A DNA stretch of 64,000 nucleotides from Pegea sp. RAD2-039 (Eukaryota; Chordata; Thaliacea; Salpida; Salpidae), in NCBI GenBank assembly GCA_034620365.1, contig JAQGEQ010000071.1:5084001-5148000 (forward strand). Reading direction: 5' to 3'. Positions 58,401 to 64,000 of the stretch are shown one piece after another. Position 1 is the stretch's first letter. Each line of letters starts with the position of its first letter. A program made the position numbers and the translations under genes. A model generated the notes under the pieces. The model searched no databases. It saw nothing but the letters and a program-made list of their open reading frames with translations, and was not told the DNA's origin.

Positions 58401-61400
58401 CACATTCGCCATCTCTTTAGTAGAGTACTTTTACTATAAAATACTACTGGCTTTTCTGTAGTAAACTAGTAGAATAAGTTTTTGAATTAAGATATATAGA
58501 TATGTAAGATATTTTGCATATGATTATATTAATAAAAGATAATTAATCTATTTTAACTGGAGTTTATCTTAAGTTTTAATTATTTATAAAGTGTCAACAA
58601 CAAAAGTTGTTAGACGACTTTGATAATCTCTTTTGTGTATATTTATGTATATTTTAATCAAGGATATACATTGATCTGATTTACTAACAAAGTAATTTTG
58701 ATAATATCAATTTTTCAGTTGTATTTGTTCAATTCAATCTATTTATGTTTGAAACATAGAGTTGATCTTCACTTGCGTCTATTCGGTTACAATTAAATGT
58801 TTAACTATCTTATGTAAACTACTCGATCTGGATTATTGTAGTATTTTGTTACTTTTAATGAATAAATTGGACGGTGTAGAGTACTAAAAGTGAAACGTTA
58901 AAAGAAATTTGTATCGAAATTTGAAAAAAAATCAAAATAAAGATTAAAGTGTCTTATTTGAAAAAGTTCTAAGTATAAAAAATAGTAAAATATAGATTCA
59001 AATTTGTTTATGTAAATGTTACTTCTATCTAATTAGCTATCTTAAGAAACTGGGTAACACTTAAACTAGTTTAAACAAATATGTATCTTTTTGTTTCAAT
59101 AATATCATAATAACTTTGAAATTTATTGTGTAGACCTATTGTTGTGGGTTACCTTTTGTATAAAAATTGAAAACTTTTTGGTTGGTTTATTGTTAACTGA
59201 AAATCGTTTTTTTTATTTCTGTTGTAGTACTATTTAAATAGGATTTTTTTTTTCTCAAACAATACTTAGCTCCAGGTGAAATGAGTTTTACAGTATTAAC
59301 TTCCAAATCTCTAAAAAAACAAATAAATCATTTACCTTCTCAATTACTGTTTGTTTTAAAACATAAAAAAACAATATATAAAAAAATAACATTAATGTGT
59401 AAGCAGATTTTTTTGCAATAATTCAACCTCTTTAATAATGCACACCTTTCTCCAGACGAATAGAATTCACAGAATAAGAAATCTAATTTGCTAAATAATA
59501 TAAAAATGTTTAAATTTTGTGTAACTACATAATTTTAAGATTTATATTGCTGATATAAGCAAAAACCTAATTTTGGCATAAACAATTGAAATGAGAAGTA
59601 AACGTGAAAGTTTTCAATAACAGTTTCTTATACAAAACTTAACTTTGCATCGTGGGAGGTACAGTAAGGGTGGTTGGGATTATGATTCAATATTTTATAG
59701 ACATCTCTTATACTACATCTACCTATATTTTATGAAAACAACGAGCTTAGATGCTTATCTAGAGGCTTTACTTTTAACATAGTATTTTTAGATGATGGTT
59801 TTTTGAATGTTGACAAATTTTGGTGCTGAAATCGACTGTTAGCAAGTTTGTCGCAAAGTAAATATCATTTAAGTTATAAATACTAGTATAAGGTTTTGAA
59901 AAGTCTCTTTGTCAAGTGATAAGCTGAATTATCTATTATTAAAAATTAATTAATTTTCATAAAAAAATATTAAAAAATTAAAAAATATTTCTTTTACTAA
60001 GATGTCATTGAGTTTTATAATAAAAAAAGTCATCAATGGTTAAAAGATGTCTTATCATTAAGAAGAAAAGTTTTTTTAATCTGCTAATAAGTTATCAGCT
60101 ATCACTTAATAGATTTTCGTTTTTCACTATATAAAGATATCAACTAAAATTGATCTTTGTTTAACTCAAAAACATCCCTTAGTGTAATAACAACTAGAAA
60201 TTAAAGTTAAGAACTATACAAAGAGCTTCTTTAATTGTTTTAGTTTCTTGCATGAGTTTTGTTTAAAATAATTATGTCAGTAATTTGATAATGCTGTTTA
60301 AAACTCACTTATATGTCTTACTAATTGATCGTAAAAGTTTAAAGTTTTCCTTAAAATTTTCAGTCTGTTTTAGACAAAGAATGTAAAAAATTAATTTTGT
60401 GGACATTTGTTATATTTAGCTTCAAATTAATTTTGCTGAATACAAAATCACTAATTTAAATCGATTAATTATAAAATTACAGTTGTTTGAAGAAATAAAA
60501 CAGTTGTAAGAAAACGATGTTAAGCATTCTTCTTTATGTAATTTATTTATATACTATTTAGAAAATAATAAATTTAAAATAAAATAACTTGATTGCATTT
60601 AGCTGCTAAAACAGTTTTGCTTACCTGTTTAAAAAACTATTTTTAAATTCAGTTAACATAATTTATAATGTTTAACAAAGTCATTGTTTTTGTAGTTCTT
60701 CTGCTAATTTATTTTGCTAAATTATTCTAGTTAATACTGTAACGTGAAATTATTAAGCACAGCTTAACTTTAAACTACAAACAATATATTATAATGCTTT
60801 GGGCTAGCAAACTAGTCGATCTGGTTGTTGAAAGCTTCAACAACAAGAAGAAAGCGAAAATAGATGATAAACTAAGCAAAAACAGGTTTAAAAGATTAGT
60901 ATTTTGTTTATAATACTTAGACATAATCGTAAATAAGGATGATAAAGAATTGACAGTTACTAATTTTTGTCACATCAAATGTAAAAATTCTTTAAATTTA
61001 CTCATTGCTTATCTACTTCATAAAAGATTTTGTAGTTAGTCGAGAGAAAATACAAACTGTTGAAGCACGAAATAGGTGCAGCAATATGATATTTCATTTC
61101 TGCCAGGAAGAGCTTGCATTTAGTGCCTAAAGTAAATCTTTGCAGATTGCAGAGTGCCCTTTCTTCTTTGCTCTGGATTGCCGATTGTCCTTAGCTACGC
61201 ACTTTTGAGTCGAAAAAAATAAGTGAATTGTAAGAGATAGTCAAATGAGACAAGTATAGGTTGCAGACTGTAACGAAGACTTGTTTAATACCGCTTTCAC
61301 TGATCATTGACATTATAGAAGACTATTGCTGTAATTGCTTAAAGGTTACACATTTAGATACTAGAAGCTAATACAAACGGTAGTAATCGTTTCACAACTG

Positions 61401-63830
61401 ATAAGGTTTTATTGGTTTTGACCTGCAAGACTGTCCGGCTTTTGCAACCCTAAATTCTTTTAATGTGTTCAAAAAAACCAAAAAAAGTTCCACGTGACCT
61501 AATATTTAAGGTAAAGCTGCAAAGTTTATTTGTAGTAGTATCATTTAACCATCTTACATAATGTGGAATATCTGCTACTCAAAGATCATCATTTTTTCGA
61601 GTTTTATGTCAAATAATGATAACTCTTTCATGCACTTGTACGAGTGTGTGCATGCGTGCTTGTTCATTTGAGCTACATATAATTCACATTCGCATAAAAA
61701 ACTGTTACTTATTGTGCCTTTAAACAAAGCTTCAGGCGATTATTTTATTCCAAAGTTTGTTTTTTGATCCGTTAAAGAAAAACTAAATAAATTAACATCC
61801 CTTCTTAACTGCTAATGTCATTTTCTTTGTATAAATTTCCTTTTGATTTGTTTTTAAAGCCCATTAAAGACTCATACAATCAAGTAAGGATCACAGTAAT
61901 TTCAATTTGTTAGGAGATTTAATTTTGTTCTCTTCGCCGATTAATTCAAAAAAATTTAGGAAAGTTTTTTTGAGGAGAAACTTTAAAGATAAATGTCAAT
62001 TTTCAACAAAATCTAAGATGCCAAATTTCTATCTTAACCCTAATGGCTTGTCATTGCGTAATTGAACTTGGTTTTGAGTTGAGAATGAAGAAAAGATTTT
62101 CTTTTGATTTCTTTCCAGTAGTATTTTACCATCATAATTGTCTGAGCTTTTTAGGCATTTTTGAAATATCAAACTATACAGTAATTTATTTTTTTCTTAT
62201 TTTTAGTTGAAAAGTTTTTCTTTCATCAATACGTTGATTGAATTATAGCAGCTTACAGATACTATTACATAATATGGTTATATTACAATAAAAATCACAT
62301 TTCTACTTAGATAACATAATCATTCTAATACAGTTCATTAAAAGCAGTGAATACTTAAGATGAAAAAATTTTGTAAACGATAAATCTATTTTAGTACTGA
62401 TTTAAAGTAGTATTTGAGTTTAAACAACTTTCTTTATTCTATTTTTATTTTAATAATGACAGAGCTTTTTGAAAAATACAAATGTTTTTGAACGCTCATT
62501 ACTTCTGTTTTACATTTTTGAAAAATAAGCATGGTTTCCTAGCTACTTATCGTAAAACAGTTTTACAAGAAAACGCCAAACACGACTCGACCAAATTGGT
62601 TTTGTTGAAAAAATACAACATAGTACTAGAAACTTTTTTAGATTTTATCTCTAAATTGTGAACTCAATTTATCACATTTTGCTAAATATATACCGATTAA
62701 CTACACCTGATCAAATTGATTTTCAAGTAGTCTGAGCGATTTTTAGATATCTAGTAAGCTTAAAATTACTTTTATTCTTACTTAAAATCAAGTACAAGAC
62801 TAGATTGAAAACAGATATGTTGGCATCTGGCCGCTATAACCAACCAGCGATCATCAACAGAAAATTAAGATGAAGGATCAATTTAAAGAATTAAAGCTTG
62901 GGTTGTTTTCTCCTCGAGTAAACAAAACATAAAGTTTTAAGCAAAACATTTTATGCCTTCAAGGAACGTTTTAGCAGAAATAAATTGAACTGATTAGCGT
63001 GTTGTTAAGAGTAGCTAAATAGCTATTTGTTGAAATTTAAGAATAGCTAAATGACTAAGTTTTTAAATACTAAATATTTAAGTAAATGAATAAAGATTAA
63101 AATCTGAAGACAAATTTTAGACACAATTAATTAAAGATAGAAACATAATAAATTCATTCGTGATGATAAAAGGTTTGTTTTTGAAAATGCTCCACAACTA
63201 GTAGGCAATAAAATAATAATTAACTAAACAATGTCTACAAGCAAGATAAATTATAACATTTTAATAATAATTATGTCAAAAAAGTTGTTTTATAAATTAA
63301 ATGATTAAAACGTTATTTGTTACTGTTGCACGTGCAGTTTATAAAATCAATCACTTTAATATTTTTGATAATTTATCTACTATATGTAGTCAATATGCCA
63401 CAAATATTTTTTTGTGCTTTCTATTATATTTAACTAAATATTATGACTATCAATAATCTATCTAGAAAGATTTTTTTTTAGTTTTTTAAGAAATAAACTT
63501 TGGCAAACAACGGAAATATTTTAACTGTCAGTGAATCTGATACATTAATAATGATCTTTAATATTAAGTTTTGATTTTTAATTCAACCAAAATTAAACAT
63601 TTATTTCATAATTAAAATTCACTAATTTTAATGTAAGAAAAAAAAATTGTTTTTTAAAAACTTAATCCATTATCGTCAATTTTAACATAAAAAATTTTAG
63701 ATAATCTTTTTAAGGTTTGATTAATTGGCATTTAAATTGAATGTATCGTTTTAAGTACATTACATAATTATCAAACAAGTTAAACAAAAATAGTCTGAAT
63801 TTTTACCATTAATGCATTAATCACCCCAAT
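55435..63830. other. Long A+T-rich stretch without recognised genes
   Basis: Eight kilobases with no supported exon. A (TAA)5 microsatellite lies at 57190-57204. G+C-richer patches at 61050-61220 and 61260-61460, and a GTGTGTGCATGCGTGC run near 61645, carry no recognised gene; they may be regulatory or relic sequence. Confidence 0.5.
57190..57204 (+). repeat. (TAA)5 microsatellite
   Basis: Five exact TAA units in A+T-rich DNA. Confidence 0.8.
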
Positions 63831-63904
63831 TTTAGTTATTTACTCAGCTGGAGAAGCTAGCTCTCTAGGTAAGCTAACATAACTCTCGTTCTGCCCTAAC
63901 TAAC

Positions 63905-63997
63905 TGCCTTGTTGACCCAATGTTGACCCTAGTAAGAAATTAATAATAAAATGGTCAACAAGACCTCGTAAATTAGTTGTGGCGGTTTTGGCGGGAA
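63905..63997 (+). promoter_or_regulatory. Promoter-like cluster at the right edge: triple TGTTGACC and an E2F-like site
   Basis: TGTTGACCC occurs twice in tandem (63910-63918 and 63921-63929) and once inverted as GGTCAACA (63953-63960). Then comes TTTTGGCGGGAA (63986-63997), a strong E2F-like site sharing 15 bases (GGTTTTGGCGGGAAC) with the element at 20750. This G+C-richer block is probably the upstream part of a promoter whose gene lies beyond the window. Confidence 0.4.
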
Positions 63998-64000
63998 CTT

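Noticed and set aside
1-64000. CRISPR array, bacterial operon or prophage
   Set aside because: No regularly spaced repeats, no ribosome binding sites or operon layout; introns and animal-type genes show a eukaryotic nuclear genome.

Overview
This window is nuclear DNA from an animal. It is very A+T-rich (about 70% by eye) and gene-poor. Spliceosomal introns with GT..AG borders, a tRNA-derived SINE, a decayed non-LTR retrotransposon, and animal-type genes (a Cip/Kip cyclin-dependent kinase inhibitor, a harmonin/whirlin-type HHD-PDZ scaffold) all point to a metazoan. I cannot name the phylum from this sequence alone.

Left part (1-13.7 kb): three genes run leftwards. At the edge is the 5' part of a harmonin/whirlin/PDZD7-like scaffold gene. 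It has seven small exons and runs off the window inside its first PDZ domain. Next come two long genes with no intron in their coding region: an SRBD1/Tex-like S1 RNA-binding protein (5000-7333) and an LRPPRC-like mitochondrial PPR protein (10480-13707). A tRNA-derived SINE with intact box A, box B and an A-tail lies between those two genes.

Middle part (13.7-32 kb): mostly A+T-rich DNA without recognisable genes. It holds a badly decayed LINE on the minus strand (about 15.7-17.5 kb; endonuclease, reverse transcriptase and C-terminal motifs still readable), a short relic of coding sequence near 21.8 kb, an isolated exon-like block at 24.8-25.0 kb, and a G+C-richer regulatory-looking island near 20.7 kb.

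Cell-cycle locus (32-37.3 kb): a two-exon p21/p27/dacapo-type CDK inhibitor on the plus strand. It has an E2F-like site about 200 bp before its start codon and is surrounded by G+C-richer islands in the promoter, the intron and 3' of the gene.

Right part (37.3-64 kb): another gene-poor stretch with scattered promoter-like islands. The clearest are an E2F+CCAAT+TATA-like cluster followed by a possible short first exon (41.0-41.5 kb), a small secreted-peptide ORF (42.4-42.6 kb), a TATA box with a signal-peptide exon and a perfect splice donor (51.3-51.4 kb), and an island with an 18-bp palindrome centred on a CRE plus paired MYB-like sites (55.1-55.4 kb). E2F-like TTTGGCGSG sequences occur five times, all on the plus strand. 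The last lies at the right edge, probably in the promoter of a gene outside the window.
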